Shown: one piece after another, positions 11,388 to 23,230 of the stretch
Numbering within the stretch: the stretch's first letter is position 1
Layout: each line of letters begins with the position of its first letter
NCBI GenBank assembly: GCA_018907035.1
Contig: JACCIC010000005.1
Location: 2,775,001 to 2,839,000 of the forward strand
Source of the DNA: Sycobia sp. Sy_11
Taxonomy: Eukaryota > Arthropoda > Insecta > Hymenoptera > Epichrysomallidae
Length of the DNA: 64,000 nucleotides
Direction of reading: 5' to 3'
Notes under the pieces: model-generated
Databases searched by the model: none
Seen by the model: the letters and a program-made list of their open reading frames with translations, nothing else
Told to the model about the DNA's origin: nothing
Translations under genes and position numbers: made by a program

Positions 11388-11760
11388 CCGCGAACGCGCG
11401 TACATACCCGCACGTTTTATCGCGCGTTGTTACTGGGCTCTTGTTTACGCCTCTGTGACTATAATGCCGGGTGTACCGGATACGAGTGTACATACTGGCG
11501 AATCCGTAACGAGCGGGGGCATTCGCATATTTGCAAATATATAATGCGTTTTTCGGAATATTGAAAAATTGTTTTTGTAACGTCACACGCGTCAATTTTC
11601 CTCGGTTAACGAGCGAGCGTTGATTCGATTTTCCCTGGGAGGGATGCAAAAATTGAGCGGGAGTTGAAGAAAAAGGGCGGAGGCTGGACGACGTACACAT
11701 AAGCAATGATATCGATGATTTGAACAAAAACAAACATATTTTCTCCACCTGGCTTAGTGT

Positions 11761-12960
11761 CGCATGATATTCTCATATTTGTTGATTTCATTATTAAAAT
11801 ATATCAGCGTTTGCTCATCTTGAGGAATAGTAGTAATTCATCCGAGAATTTACTCATTTTAGCGCTATAAAATTAATATATACCGAATTCTCGTACACTG
11901 ACTGATTTACGATAATGTATTAAGATCAAAACTTTTAGAAAAACAAGGTATAAATAGCTCATTTATTTAATCCACGTTAATTGTTTGAAATCCATCGAAT
12001 AAGCTCTGTTTATAAACTTTCGCGAGTTAACGATACCTTGTCGCCCTTTCCAAATTTCGAAGAATCTCTGTACGCATTAAAAAGCTCCATGACGAAGAAA
12101 ATTTACTCTGGAAAAACGCTTGACGCCTTAACAATGTTATTTTCTGTTCTAATATAATATCTTATATAATAGAGAATCAGAATCACTGTTTTCCCCGCCT
12201 TTGAAAACTCAATTTAATTTATTACGTCATCGTTTTATGCGTAATCAAGAGAACACGCGACAATTGAACATTTATAAACGTACGTTGAAGAACTAAAGAT
12301 TAGATAATAATCTCTATTGATATTTTATTCTTAATATAAAGATATTCAGGAACTAAAGGAGAGATTACCTTTAAAGTAGAAGATATTTATTGTTACAGCT
12401 TATACAGCTCGTGGTCCCTCTATATAGTAATATAAGTGTGTCCGAGGCACTATGTGAGATCTACTAGCGACGTGTGGGACGAACGATTGCTGCCTGCGCA
12501 AGTGCATGCACCTTAAATGCATACAAGAGTCCATGTATACAAACGCAGATATAAACAAGGAGCCGCAAATATAATTATTACAAGATATTTCAACAATCTC
12601 AAATACTTTTATCGAAATGAAATACTTAAAAATACATTAGTTAAAATAATTATAGAAGCTCCCATAACTGTAATATAGACCGAATGTCATTCAATGTTGT
12701 ATAATACCGAGTCTGATGATACTGTAATTCATTTAATAGTTCAAATGGATAGTATGAAAATGCATCCTCAGCATCGATGATCATTGCCAGGGTCAACCCG
12801 TACGTCCCATTTTTCTGCTGACCAGTTCTCTATTTTCGACCGTTCTTACTCTTGGTCCACCAACATCGGCACATAGTACAGCGACAAAAGACAGACCTTC
12901 AAACTACTGGTTACCGATCCGTCACTCCGTACACTCGTAGCCGGCGACACCCTGTATAAT
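11761..12960. other. AT-rich stretch
   Basis: No gene. Around 12790-12960 the composition rises slightly, and the minus strand shows a short stop-free run (VLCADVGGPRVRTVENREL near 12805-12880) before a TGA. It is too short to identify. Confidence 0.5.
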
Positions 12961-13225
12961 CTTGTACGAATGCGAGCGCGGAGTGCCTTTCTTCCATCCC
13001 TCCGGCCTTGCTAGTAGCTCTCCCCTCCCCCCGTTCCACCCTTCACGCAGAGCCGGGAAACGCGCGAGGGTCAGCTACGCGAGCGGGCGAACAACGAGGG
13101 CAGCTCCTTGTTGTCCCAGCCTCCCCCTCACCCCGCGAAATGATTAATAACCTTATTAGGGCGCGCCTCCCTCGGTCGCGCGACTGCATAATACATGAAC
13201 GCGGCCGAGCGCGTCGCGTAGTCGC

Positions 13226-13228
<3 letters not shown>

Positions 13229-13259
<31 letters not shown>
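13229..13259. repeat. (CT)n microsatellite
   Basis: Pure CT run inside CpG island 5. Confidence 0.95.
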
Positions 13260-13261
<2 letters not shown>

Positions 13262-13490
13262 CGCGGGGACTGCGGCGGCGCGTTGGAAGAATTAAAACGT
13301 CCCGTGCCCCCATCCCCCTCTATCTCCTTCGTCGTGTAAATCCCGGGCGTAGAAGGAGTAATCCGTTTAGCGAGCGAGAGGCCGGGCGGGATGGAGGGCA
13401 GCGCGCGCGAGTGCTTTCGCCGTCGCGCTGGAAAAGAGCCCAGCGCGGATCTTCTTTATGGCGGCGGCGACGACGGCCCTGCGACGAAAC

Positions 13491-13547
13491 AAAAAAAAAA
13501 AAAAAAAACAAAAAAAAGCAAAAAAAAAAAAATGATGAACAAAAAAA
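13491..13547 (+). repeat. A-rich block inside a GC-rich island
   Basis: Poly(A) runs of 18, 7, 12 and 7 interrupted by single C, GC and TGATG. This is abrupt A-richness after very GC-rich DNA. It could be simple repeat expansion or the tail of a retroposed transcript. No polyadenylation signal precedes it. Confidence 0.7.
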
Positions 13548-13740
13548 CGAAAAGCGGACTCGTGTTTTCTCGGCCGATGGCGGTTGGATGCGGCGCCAGG
13601 GTGGCGGGGTGGCGCTGCTAATGCTTTTGTTGCGTCGTCGCCGGATGGCAAGGTGTATAATGGGAATCTTGGGGGTACCGCGGAGAGGCGTTTTTCCCCG
13701 GGACCGCGGGCTCGCGCGCTACCGCTAGAAATCATGGGGT

Positions 13741-15428
13741 GAAATTGCCGTCTGAAGCAAACGAGGTTTTTTTTTATTCTTCACAAAGCTGGCCCCTGGG
13801 AATACAGTGTTTTTGCCGGTTGACGTTGAAAACGAACGTTTTTCCGGGAGCGTAATGGATGTTCACATATCGAGATCGATTCGATTAATAAAGGTTTTTG
13901 CTTTCACCATCGATAAATTGGAAGTATTGTAAAAGAAAAACAGTTGGGCGGTATTAAATATATCCAATTTATAAAACGATATAACACGTTTACTTGGACG
14001 TTTTAAGAAATATATCGGAGAAAAAATGCGTACGGGGCAACTTTTTTTTTCCAACTCAGCAGCAGTGAAATAACAGTTCGTATAGTCAAACGTGATATAA
14101 CTCAAACAATTTCCCTAGCATTAGTTACAATAATAGATTTTACTTAAAATTCAGTAAGTTTTCTGAAAAAGACAAATACGAATATACCCGCCCGCTTGGC
14201 AAAATGCTGAAAATTCTGCTATGGAAATTCTTCCTTTTTATTGTCAATAAAAATGTCTCCGTAAATTTTCGCGGAAAACGAAAAGCTGGAATCCTAGGAG
14301 AATTTATCATAAAACTTTGCCAGATATGCAGGTGCGTTAGACATGGCATTAAACCTTATCCTCCTCCTCCCCCCCCCGCGCTGCGTACCAGAAAAAGAAA
14401 CTAAAAGACGTCTTATCTGCGTGACGGATTTTTAATTAAGATATAATTTTACGAGCGTTCTAATACAACGTCACGTACTCGAAGTTTTATGTTGTTAAAC
14501 ACAGCGGGAGTATTAAGGCTCATACATAATGAAAGTTTAATATCGCATGTACAGATATGAATAATTAATTCGTAAATCGAAGAGACACAGTTTAATACGA
14601 AAGACATAAATTAATGCGACGTTTATTCGTTGCGTAATATAAAATATAAATTAGCTGCCCCGTGAAAATATCTTTTCTGCTGTTACATTTCGCGTCTGAG
14701 AAGTCACCGATGAGCTCGCGATTCGGCAGGTAGCACATTTCGTTGAAGTTGCCATTGTTTTTATCGCGTCCACGTGCTCCCGCGAGCAGCTCCAAAATGT
14801 AAACAAATCTTACAGTTCACTTTCTCCCTCCAATCCACCTGTAACTTTTTACAAATTTTTTTCTCATTCCATTCTACGGAATCAGTGTTTTTCTGTAATC
14901 GTAAATTATCATCGTTGTACAGCAATAATTCTATTCTGACCATAGTTCCTTAATCGAGCAGTTTGATTTACTTTTTCAATCTACCAACACGTGATCTTCG
15001 TATGCGAAACATTAAAAAATGGACTGACATTTCCAACATTATCCTTCGATAAAAAGCAGTCTGAAAGAACATATTATCCAACGAATATTCAAAATACAGA
15101 CGCTTTACTCGAATATGCGATATTATCGATTTCTTCGTTTAAAATATTTTATTATTGTATGGGTATTAATGCATATAAGATGTTTTTGAATATTTTTATG
15201 AACCATAAGATAAATCAGTTTATTCAATAAAATTATGAAACGATTGTTTCAAATTTCAATTTAAAAGTAATATATACTCATTTTCTAATCATTCATCAAT
15301 AACCCTTTTCTCGATTTTGCAGACCATTCGTGCTTTTATCATTCCTTATTTCTAGATTCACAGCGAGATAAACAGCATCCCCCGTACCACATACAAGTAC
15401 ATATATACCTTATATACATACGTATACA
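13741..15428. other. AT-rich stretch
   Basis: No gene recognised. A few 60-80 codon frames on both strands have no domain and no codon-level character. Confidence 0.55.
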
Positions 15429-15433
15429 TACAC

Positions 15434-15524
<91 letters not shown>
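15429..15524. repeat. long compound (CA)n-(TA)n microsatellite
   Basis: About 79 bases of CA followed directly by about 17 bases of TA, one of the longest simple repeats in the window. On the minus strand it encodes a false Cys-Val run. Confidence 0.97.
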
Positions 15525-15911
15525 AAGGAATATGAAAGAAACAAAAAAAAATCCTGAAACCTTCCGGTGCCGAACGAGGTCGCGCTCGCGTCGATCGCTG
15601 ATTAAAAGAGTATATAGCACCGAGTTTTCTCTTCTCTACCTGCCCTGAAAAGCACCGCGCGATCTTGTTCACCAGGATTGCATTCACATTTCGGGCCAGC
15701 GGCCGAAAGCGAGCAATCGTATATTATATATATATAAAGGGCGCATCCAGTATTGTATATATATATCCTCATTTTCCAGAGTGCGGCACGCGCTGCGCAC
15801 TCGCATTCTATATAGAAAAAGATATAACTTGAAAGAGATAGGAGTAAGAGAGACACAGGGAATGAAAACGGGCATAGCCGAGAATTATGGAAATGAAGCG
15901 CATCGCGGTCG

Positions 15912-15942
<31 letters not shown>
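15912..15942. repeat. (CT)n microsatellite
   Basis: Pure CT run inside CpG island 6. Confidence 0.95.
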
Positions 15943-15944
<2 letters not shown>

Positions 15945-16036
15945 CCTTGCTCCACCAGATGCGCGCGTGAGCAGGGCTTCGTTCGACGCACTCGCGCGTA
16001 AGCTCTTTTGACTTCTATTTCTCTTTCTCTATTCCT

Positions 16037-16062
16037 TCTCTCTCTCTCTCTCTCTCTCTCTC
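16037..16062. repeat. (CT)n microsatellite
   Basis: Second CT run in the same island, about 95 bases after the first. Confidence 0.95.
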
Positions 16063-16439
16063 ATTCTCCCTCTGTCTTTCTGTCTTTCTCCCCTTGTCGG
16101 GCCATCACGTTGGATTGTGTAACGTGGCCGCGCCCATTTTAAGTCAGCGCGACTTATGAATATTAAGAACGGCCCCGCGTCGCGAGTTTCAAAGGATTCC
16201 CCGCTCTCGTAATCCCCTTCCCTGTCCCTCCATCGCATGGAAATACATGATGATATACTACCGGCGAGCGAACGCCTCGATTGGCGCGGGACGATAAAAG
16301 GTTGGTTGCCGTACGTGTGCGCCGTCCGAGCGCGGCAATCTGGCCTGCTACCACCTATTACTCCCGCAAGTCCGCCTCCCCTCCCTCCACCTCCCCCGTG
16401 CGCCCGCCACGGGCTCGGCCGTAAATGCGATTCGTTAAC

Positions 16440-16475
16440 GCGGGCGGGCGGGCGAGCGGGCGAGCGAGCGAGCGA
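16440..16475. repeat. (GGGC/GAGC)n tetranucleotide array
   Basis: About nine related four-base units, GGGC grading into GAGC. Confidence 0.85.
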
Positions 16476-17060
16476 CCCGAACCCACATCGGGTTAAAGTT
16501 CGAAAGGTGCGCGCACATGTATGCGCATATCGACGGTTTGATAGTGCTGAATCACATTTGAGGCTTCGGCCGCCGCGCTGGGACGGCGGCACGGTGAGGG
16601 GCGCGGGGCACGCGGTCGAGGTCTAACCGGGCGGAGTCAATTTTGCCTGGGGGAGGGGGCAGAAGTTTTTCCAACCTACGGGCAACTTCCGTCTTTGTGC
16701 GCGCGGTGTATAATCGGACGTGATTTATCGATCAAATTAAATTTGTCCCACGAGCCCGGGTGTCGGACACTGCATTATTTATACAGAGCGCGGAAATTAA
16801 TTAAAGTTAAACGGGCGGGGCGCGCGATCGCGAGCGATACGCGTCCGTGTAATATCAATTTTGCCCGTATAATCGACGATTCGTTGTTAAGAAAAATCAT
16901 AGGCGGCGGTGCGGCCTATCGAATGGGCCCTCTCGCGCGCACGGCGAAAGTTCGCACTTTGGTCTGTCGCTATACGCGGATTTTATTACCCGACTGCGGC
17001 TGAGCGTGGGGCAAAAATAAAATCCGGCACACGGATAAAGAGTATCGCGAAAGTACAGAA

Positions 17061-18100
17061 CGTGATTAATCTCGTCGAAACTTGAGTCGTACAACTATTT
17101 TACGCTATTCCAGCGAATTGTACGCGCACTCGAGGCAATGTATAAATTACCGGTAAAGGATAAGTAACGTGCGCGCAACAACTGGAACGCGAAATCGGAT
17201 ATAGAATTATTATTACGGTACTTGCTCGCTGTCAAAAGGTTTTGTAACAATCCTGCAATTATATCATTCGATTATCGTGCCACGGAGTAGCTAATTATTA
17301 TCGGAAACCAGAATTAAGCTATTTCAAGTTTCCAAATCAATGGATTAGTTGTATAATAATACGAAATAATATTTTCGAACAATGAGGTCGTCAGACGGAT
17401 TAAAAGAACAGTAAAATGCGATAATTTGTATCTATTCTCAATTGTGGGGCCAGAAATAGGAAGGCAGTATAATTGAAAGATTATCATCCGTCGAAATATT
17501 TTTCGAATTTGCTAAAATTCTGCTTTACAAATATCGGCATAACAGTATTAGCATAAAATTCGTGCCTTTTTTGGTTCTATTGATATAATAGGAGGTTTCC
17601 AACAATTTTGGTCTGAAGAGTGGAGTGTTTTCATAATACATTAACTCAGTTAAATAAAGTAATAAAAATAATTATTTTAATCAAGCTCATAGGTTTCTAA
17701 TCAGTATGTTAAATAAGCTTGTTTGATTTCCTTATTGCTTTTATATTTTATTGATAAGTATTTCATTTAAAGTATTCGATTCTTTATAATTTTTCCAACT
17801 ACATATAATTATTATAAACTAGAATCGTTTCGTAGTATTACGAATGAGAAAAATTATAAATTAAGCATTATAGTGCATGTATCATGGACTTAGAATAGTT
17901 AGTCTAATAAATAACCATCTATCTCTCCATTTCTCTCTAGATAATTACTCGTTCATCGTGTATTTCTACTCCATCAAGAATCACCGGGTTTCGATTCAGA
18001 TTGAATTCTTCTGAATTTCGGAGCGACTTAATTGCCAATCGAAAGATATTTCATAAATAGCCGAAATTACATTAGCCCAGATGATTATACGATTGGCGGG
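17061..18100. other. AT-rich desert
   Basis: No open frame above 60 codons, no long repeat and no element recognised. Confidence 0.6.
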
Positions 18101-19380
18101 GGTGCTTCGTCGTGCCACGGTCAGGCAAAAATGATCGAAAAGTACGCTGTAATCGAGGTCCCGTTATGAACTTAACAAACCAGAACAGAGCTCCGTTACC
18201 CCCGATTCCTGCGCTGTGAATTCAATAAATACCGGATTAACGACTTTGACCGCGAGCAAACTCCCCGCTTCGGAAATAATATACCGATGAAATTTTCTCC
18301 GCGCCCGAAATAAAACCAAGAGCGATAATCCAATATCGCCGTGTCTGTAATATCGTCGGGCGCGAACGTGGACCGCGATTTACTTTCAGGTCTACGAGCG
18401 GACGACAGTGCGGCAGAGGCCGATCATTTTGCTTTTCTCTACCACGCCGCCAACCCACCGCCCACCCTCTGCCCGTTTCGCCGAGCTCTGCGTCAATTAT
18501 TACAAGTGTCCCGATTGAAAAATAACGAATTAATTCACCGTCAGTCCCCGCGGGCGCTCCCCTCCGACTCTCCGCGCGCTTTTATTACGAAATCAGCAAC
18601 CTGTAGATATCCGGCGTTACGCGTCGCTGACTTCACATACAGCCCCGTTTGGTACTCCAGTCCCCAATCCCCCCTCCGGTTTCCCGCATCACTCCTGCGA
18701 GGCCTCGTGGGACTTCCTGTCGCTGTGCTTCTCCCCTCCCCCGACCCGTCGTTCCCCCAGGGGTCACTTCCGGACGGGTTGGCGAAGCGGGTAGAGGGGG
18801 GGGCGGGGGGGGTCTCTCCACCCATACTCCGATAGGACTCTTTACTCGCGCGGCGCCAGCGTCACTTGTAACGAACACACCGCGTACGGTCGACGGTACC
18901 GGGCTTGGCGAGGGTGTGGGATGAAATTGCTTCGTCTCGCGGCCGGGACTAACGAGTCGCGCTCGATCTCCAGCACCACGGGCTGTGCACCGCGATATCG
19001 TACCTCCGGGAAATAGGTCCGGACAAAGGATTATGAGCGTCAGGCTCTTTTTCTCTGCTTCTCGCTATCTCTCCCTCTCTGTCTCTATCTCTCTCTCTCT
19101 CCTCCCCTCTCTCTCTCTCTCTCTATCTCTCTCTCGTCGAGTTCTGTACGCGCATACTACGTGTGCGTGCGAAGCGCGGGTCGTTGGCTCAGCGAACGCG
19201 AGATGATTGTTGTCGACGCTTCTGCGAGGTTGGCTCTCGCGTTTCATTGTTAAAGCACCGGCACCGCTCGCGCGGGTGGATGGACTTTGTCGCGCACCGT
19301 CGAAATGTGTTAAAACGTCCGTACCGCTCGGGTGGCAGCCGTGCTGATATATGTGCGCGCGGTGCCTGTCATTAAAAGAT
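18101..19380. other. CpG-rich island 7
   Basis: GC-rich block with G-runs near 18795-18812 and imperfect CT repeats at 19064-19136. A 164-codon plus frame (18341-18835) is Pro/Arg/Leu-rich and opposed by open minus frames, so it is read as chance. An acceptor-like TTTACTTTCAG ends at 18389, without a convincing exon after it. Confidence 0.55.
19064..19136. repeat. imperfect (CT)n repeat
   Basis: CT-rich run with A, G and C interruptions. Confidence 0.85.
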
Positions 19381-20374
19381 TTCTAAACAAAAAAAAAAAA
19401 AAAACATTAATTTTAATTCCTGCCGCTTTTGAGACGTTGGACAGTTTTTTAAACATAACCGTTTTAAACACACAGTATGCGTTGCCGTCGACCTTCTATT
19501 TTTCTCGAAATTATAGAAAGCGACCTTGCTGAGTAATTGAATTCTAAGAATTTCATAAACCATAATCTCGCTCGATCGTTTGCATTTATATACGTTAAAG
19601 TTTCATTTCAATACTTTTCTTTTCTAATCTTGTTTCAAGTTAACTACCATAAATTATTTGTATGGAAATTAAGTCTACTTTTCTCGCTATTCTTAAAACG
19701 ATATACAGACCCTATTATAAAAGTTTCGAGTAACTTTTTCCAACCTTCTTTCTTTCCGCAAAATTTATTAACTCTCTTTACAGTCAACTTCGCGGAATTT
19801 AAAATTTAAAATATCGCATTTGCCGTGTACAAAAAAAAATCCCTTTTGTGGAACATCGTATTTCTACATCTGAAACAAAGTCTGTATCCAGAGTTGTGCT
19901 GCCTTTAGAGTGAATTTCGAATATATATTCTTCATAAAGTTATTGATTTTTCTTTTGCTTACGTTCTGTAGTAATGGAAAGACCCAAGAAGCCGAGCTAC
20001 TGAATCAAAACTTCACTGAGTTAATTATTTATGGCAATAAGAAACCAATGTTTTAGTAAATTTTTTAAAAAATTTTATTATACATTTCGTTGTGCGAGGG
20101 TCGGTGAAAAGATAGCACCTAGCAGATCTAATAGTGGGATTTTATTTTAACACACTATATTGCATTAGCTCCACTGTTCTAGAAAATTATTTGAATGGTG
20201 AAATTGCGGATTTATCCTAATAAATAATATTCACGTTTTTTTTAGTTCACTGCTTTGCAGATAATTGAAAAAATTTTTCAAATCGCGTTAAAAGCCCACG
20301 TTTTAAACTAATGTAGACTGATTTTAAAGACGGACACATCTACACACACACAATGATGAAAGCTCAGTTCTCTT
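19381..20374. other. AT-rich stretch upstream of mariner remnant
   Basis: The element's 5' part should lie here, since the recognisable protein starts about a third of the way in. Neither an N-terminal helix-turn-helix nor a terminal inverted repeat can be made out. Confidence 0.45.
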
Positions 20375-21292
20375 GAATTCTGTCATTCTGTTGCCGAAAT
20401 CGTCAAAAAAATCCGCAAAGTACTGTTGGCCGATATGAAATCGAGGTTACACGAGATAGAACAGAAATTGAAGGTATCGGAAAGCAGTGTATTTACTATA
20501 GCATATGAATGTTCGTCAATGAGAATTCTGTGTTCAAAGTGGGCGCCCCGCCCGCAGTTCGCACACAGTCGAACGAAAACAACAATGCATTGGCGAATCA
20601 CAGTGCTGTTTGCAGCTGTTCAAGCGGAATAAACAGAATTTCTTGCATCGATGTGTAACAATGGATGAAGCGTGAATTCACCGTTATGCGCGAGAATCGA
20701 AAAGATCGTCGACTGATTTGACAAGAGCCGGTGAAAATCGTCAAAAACGACTAAAACTACAAACATCGGCTGGCGAGTCTATGATCTATTTATTTTGCGA
20801 TATACGTGAATTTTTTTTGCCATTACTGTATTTAGGAGAGGTTAATCAAGCAATAGTGAAAATTGCATTGTGCGACTAAATAAACTTAGCAAGAAAAAGG
20901 GAAAATAACCTCGATCATCGATGCAAAATGTATCGTTTCAGCATGAAATTACACCGATCACAAGTCTACGAAAACCATGATAAACTCGAGTGAATTATTG
21001 GATCGCGCTCTCAGTTCCTCCAACAACCCGCTGCTCTCCAGGTCTGCGCTCAAGTGACTACTCGCTATTTGCCTTCTTTACGGGAATGCTACGGGGAAAG
21101 TCATTTGGTTCAAATGACAAAGAGCTTGTCAGCATCAGAGTCTATTGGAAAAGCAAAGAAAAGTCTTTCTATATAAACGTTATAAAGGAGAGTTGTAGGA
21201 TTACGGAAGCGTTAGACTCAATGAATCAGTCTCCTAGAAATATATCCAGACGAGTGAAGTGGAATTTTCCGCCAAACTTTTTGTTTTCTTAG
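20375..21292 (+). pseudogene. decayed mariner transposase
   Basis: Three plus-strand segments follow the order of a mariner (Tc1/mariner DD34D) transposase. Segment A (20375-20632) has EIVKKIRKVLLADMKSRL, then SVFTIAYECSSMR-x-LCSKW, the region after the helix-turn-helix. Segment B (20628-20877) has FLHRCVTMDEA. The first catalytic Asp codon is intact at 20664-20666, while the next Trp codon has become TGA (20673-20675). Segment C (about 20930-21292) has KSTKTM, then SSDYSLF with the third Asp at 21056-21058, then LRGKSFGSN and KEKSFYINVI. The HQDNA block with the second Asp (20930-20955) is mutated and frame-broken. Frameshifts separate the segments and about 100 N-terminal residues are missing. 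No terminal inverted repeats are visible. Intact mariners encode about 345 residues and move by cut and paste at TA sites. This copy is inactive. Confidence 0.85.
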
Positions 21293-21725
21293 TTTGTGCC
21301 CAGACTTACTTTAGCGACGTATTGGCGAAAGAGGCAAGGATATCTGCTCCACGTATAGGCAATATTTTACAATAAAGATTTGAGAATGGAAAAGAGGTAA
21401 CGAACAATGAAAAATCAATCCGAAATATTGTTGCCTTCGAGAATTTTGCGCTGCATTAGCATAATTAAATCAAACAGCAGTAAAAATAGTGAACTGGACC
21501 AGGTGAACGAATCCAAAAGAAAGCAAAAACATATTTATCGTCGGATAAGTATAGAGGGACTATTTTTTGGGATTCTAAAATCATTATCTTTATTGATTAT
21601 CTTGAAAATCATAAAACCATCGGTGATTTTTGAATTGATGAATTTTGAACCATCAGTGATAAATTTTGAAGAATGAAGTGAAAAGTAAATGACTTGACTA
21701 GGAAAAGAAAAAATTCATATATGTA
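21293..21725. other. AT-rich stretch after mariner remnant
   Basis: Holds an 89-codon plus frame (21407-21676) that I do not recognise. Its end contains an imperfect internal repeat (AACCATCRGTGAT twice, near 21617 and 21649). Confidence 0.4.
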
Positions 21726-21729
21726 ATTA

Positions 21730-21965
21730 ACGAATTTTTGAGTTGGACGACCTTTCACCATATTCATGCGATTTAATTCTCCCTGACATCATCTACTTCC
21801 TAACATTACATAATGATTCAGAGGTCACAGTTTTCAAAACCATATGGAAAAATCATCGGCTACGTAAATGTATATTCTGAGGAATTTTTAACATGACTCA
21901 GGGAATAAAACAATATAGATGCAAAATAGAACTAAGATAAACCAACTTATTCGTGTTAATAAAAA
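21730..21965 (+). mobile_element. possible second mariner-like scrap
   Basis: A plus-strand frame reads LDDLSPYSCDLILPDIIYFL at about 21742-21801, resembling the L-x-H-P-P-Y-S-P-D-L-x-P-x-D block around the third catalytic residue of mariner-type transposases. Later MTQGIKQYRCKIEL (about 21893-21935) could be the eroded C-terminal stretch. Its place just downstream of the clearer mariner copy may mean nested or tandem insertion. The similarity is weak and could be accidental. Confidence 0.25.
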
Positions 21966-22420
21966 CTATGCTGACCAGTGAAGAAAAGGCGACAAAAAGT
22001 TGAGTTTTTCAACCTGGAAACCTTTTAGCACGAGCGCATGTAATTTATATTAATTATATTTATTTATAGTTAGTATTATTTTGCATCATTTTTCTAGACC
22101 TATAAAATTGACCACACATATCTAATTTTTTACTTACATAATGGTTTACAATTATCAAAGATATTTACTTCGTTATTAGTAAATTCTATTTGAAATCAAT
22201 TGACTATCATATTTATTATTCAATCAATATAAAGTAAAACTGAGACTGTACGAAGCAGTAAAAACGAATATTTATCGGCTCTTTAAAAGTAAAAAATTAC
22301 CTGGGAATATAATATGATTCAACATTTTCAACTGACCGTCGTTCCGTCATCCATCATATCCGACTTATAGCTTCTCGATTATTTTAAATTGGACATTTAA
22401 AGCAAGATTTATTTGGATTC
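21966..22420. other. AT-rich stretch
   Basis: Nothing recognisable. Confidence 0.6.
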
Positions 22421-23025
22421 GGTCTTGCAGCGAGCGTGAATATTAACAAATTTGAATGTCGCCCGAACTGCTCGTCGCGCGCGCGCGCACCGACGCGCCT
22501 TCATTCGACAGAGCAGCGCGTGATTAATAGTTTCGCCGATGACGCTAATCAATTGAGATGTACATCCCCTTAAATGTCGCGGGATTACCAGCAATTTAAA
22601 AATCATTAATAAAACCGATGATGGAAATGTCCTGTATTATTCGATAATTTTAACAATAATTTTTTTATCAGTATATTCTCGTAGATTTCGATTTATCATT
22701 ATTCCAATCAATGATTTCCAGTTTCAGCGCACGACGATCCCACGTTAGTCGCGCGTTAAAGCGGCGGAAAAGCGCTATTTTCGGAAGAAAACTTTTTGCC
22801 CCGCTGCATCAATAAAATCTTCCGCTGCGAGGAGCAAAAAAAAAAAGGAACAGCGAAGGAATGAAATGGAAGCTGTCGTAGCTTAACAAATACCCGTACA
22901 GTTCTCTTAATTAGCGAAATGAAGTTTATTATGCTTTTCGTTGATTAGGATATAATTTGATTAGTCGCGGACCAACGAGCAGGCAATTAAAACCTGAACA
23001 AGAAAGAAAGAAAAGGTGAGAGAGA

Positions 23026-23056
<31 letters not shown>

Positions 23057-23230
23057 GAAGAGGGACAGGGAGGCGGGAGGGAGGTAGCGAGTGAGCGAGA
23101 AACCGTTCGGTGCAGCGCGCTTCTGCAGCCCTTCCAAACTGGGATGAACGTGGCAGCCCGGACCGAGAGAGCGGAGTGGATTCTTTTGATGCGAATTCCG
23201 AACTAACGTATACTTCGCCCCTTAAAACGA
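22421..23230. other. mosaic of short GC-rich blocks
   Basis: A short CpG block at 22430-22560, AT-rich spacer, and a GA tract (23018-23056) followed by a GC-rich block to about 23180. The part at 22500-22600, with TGATTAAT and GACGCTAATCAATTG, resembles homeodomain-type regulatory DNA, but only by eye. Confidence 0.4.
23018..23056. repeat. (GA)n microsatellite
   Basis: GA run with one GGG interruption. Confidence 0.95.

Larger units (their letters stand above)
11041..11760. other. CpG-rich island 4
   Basis: GC-rich block with a GT run, C-runs (11281-11300) and a (CGTG)n tetranucleotide array. Open frames of 119-171 codons on both strands cover the same bases and are compositional artefacts. 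Confidence 0.6.
12961..13740. other. CpG-rich island 5
   Basis: CpG-dense block holding a CT tract (13229-13259) and an A-rich block (13491-13547). Overlapping open frames on both strands are Arg/Ala/Lys-rich chance products. Confidence 0.6.
15530..17060. other. CpG-rich island 6
   Basis: Mixed, then strongly GC-rich DNA with two CT tracts (15912-15942 and 16037-16062) and a GCGG/GCGA array. The 187-codon minus frame (16029-16592) overlaps a 129-codon plus frame over the same bases. Neither contains a domain. Confidence 0.6.

Noticed and set aside
15339..15687. Cys-Val and Tyr-Ile repeat proteins on minus strand
   Set aside because: Direct translation of the CA/TA microsatellite.
16029..16592. 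187-codon minus frame in a CpG island
   Set aside because: Arg/Gly/Pro-rich, opposed by a 129-codon plus frame, and ends in a CT-derived Arg/Glu run. It fits stop-poor GC-rich DNA.
18341..18835. 164-codon plus frame
   Set aside because: Pro/Arg/Leu-rich with opposing minus frames of 81-94 codons. The acceptor-like site before it is not matched by a donor or a recognisable domain.
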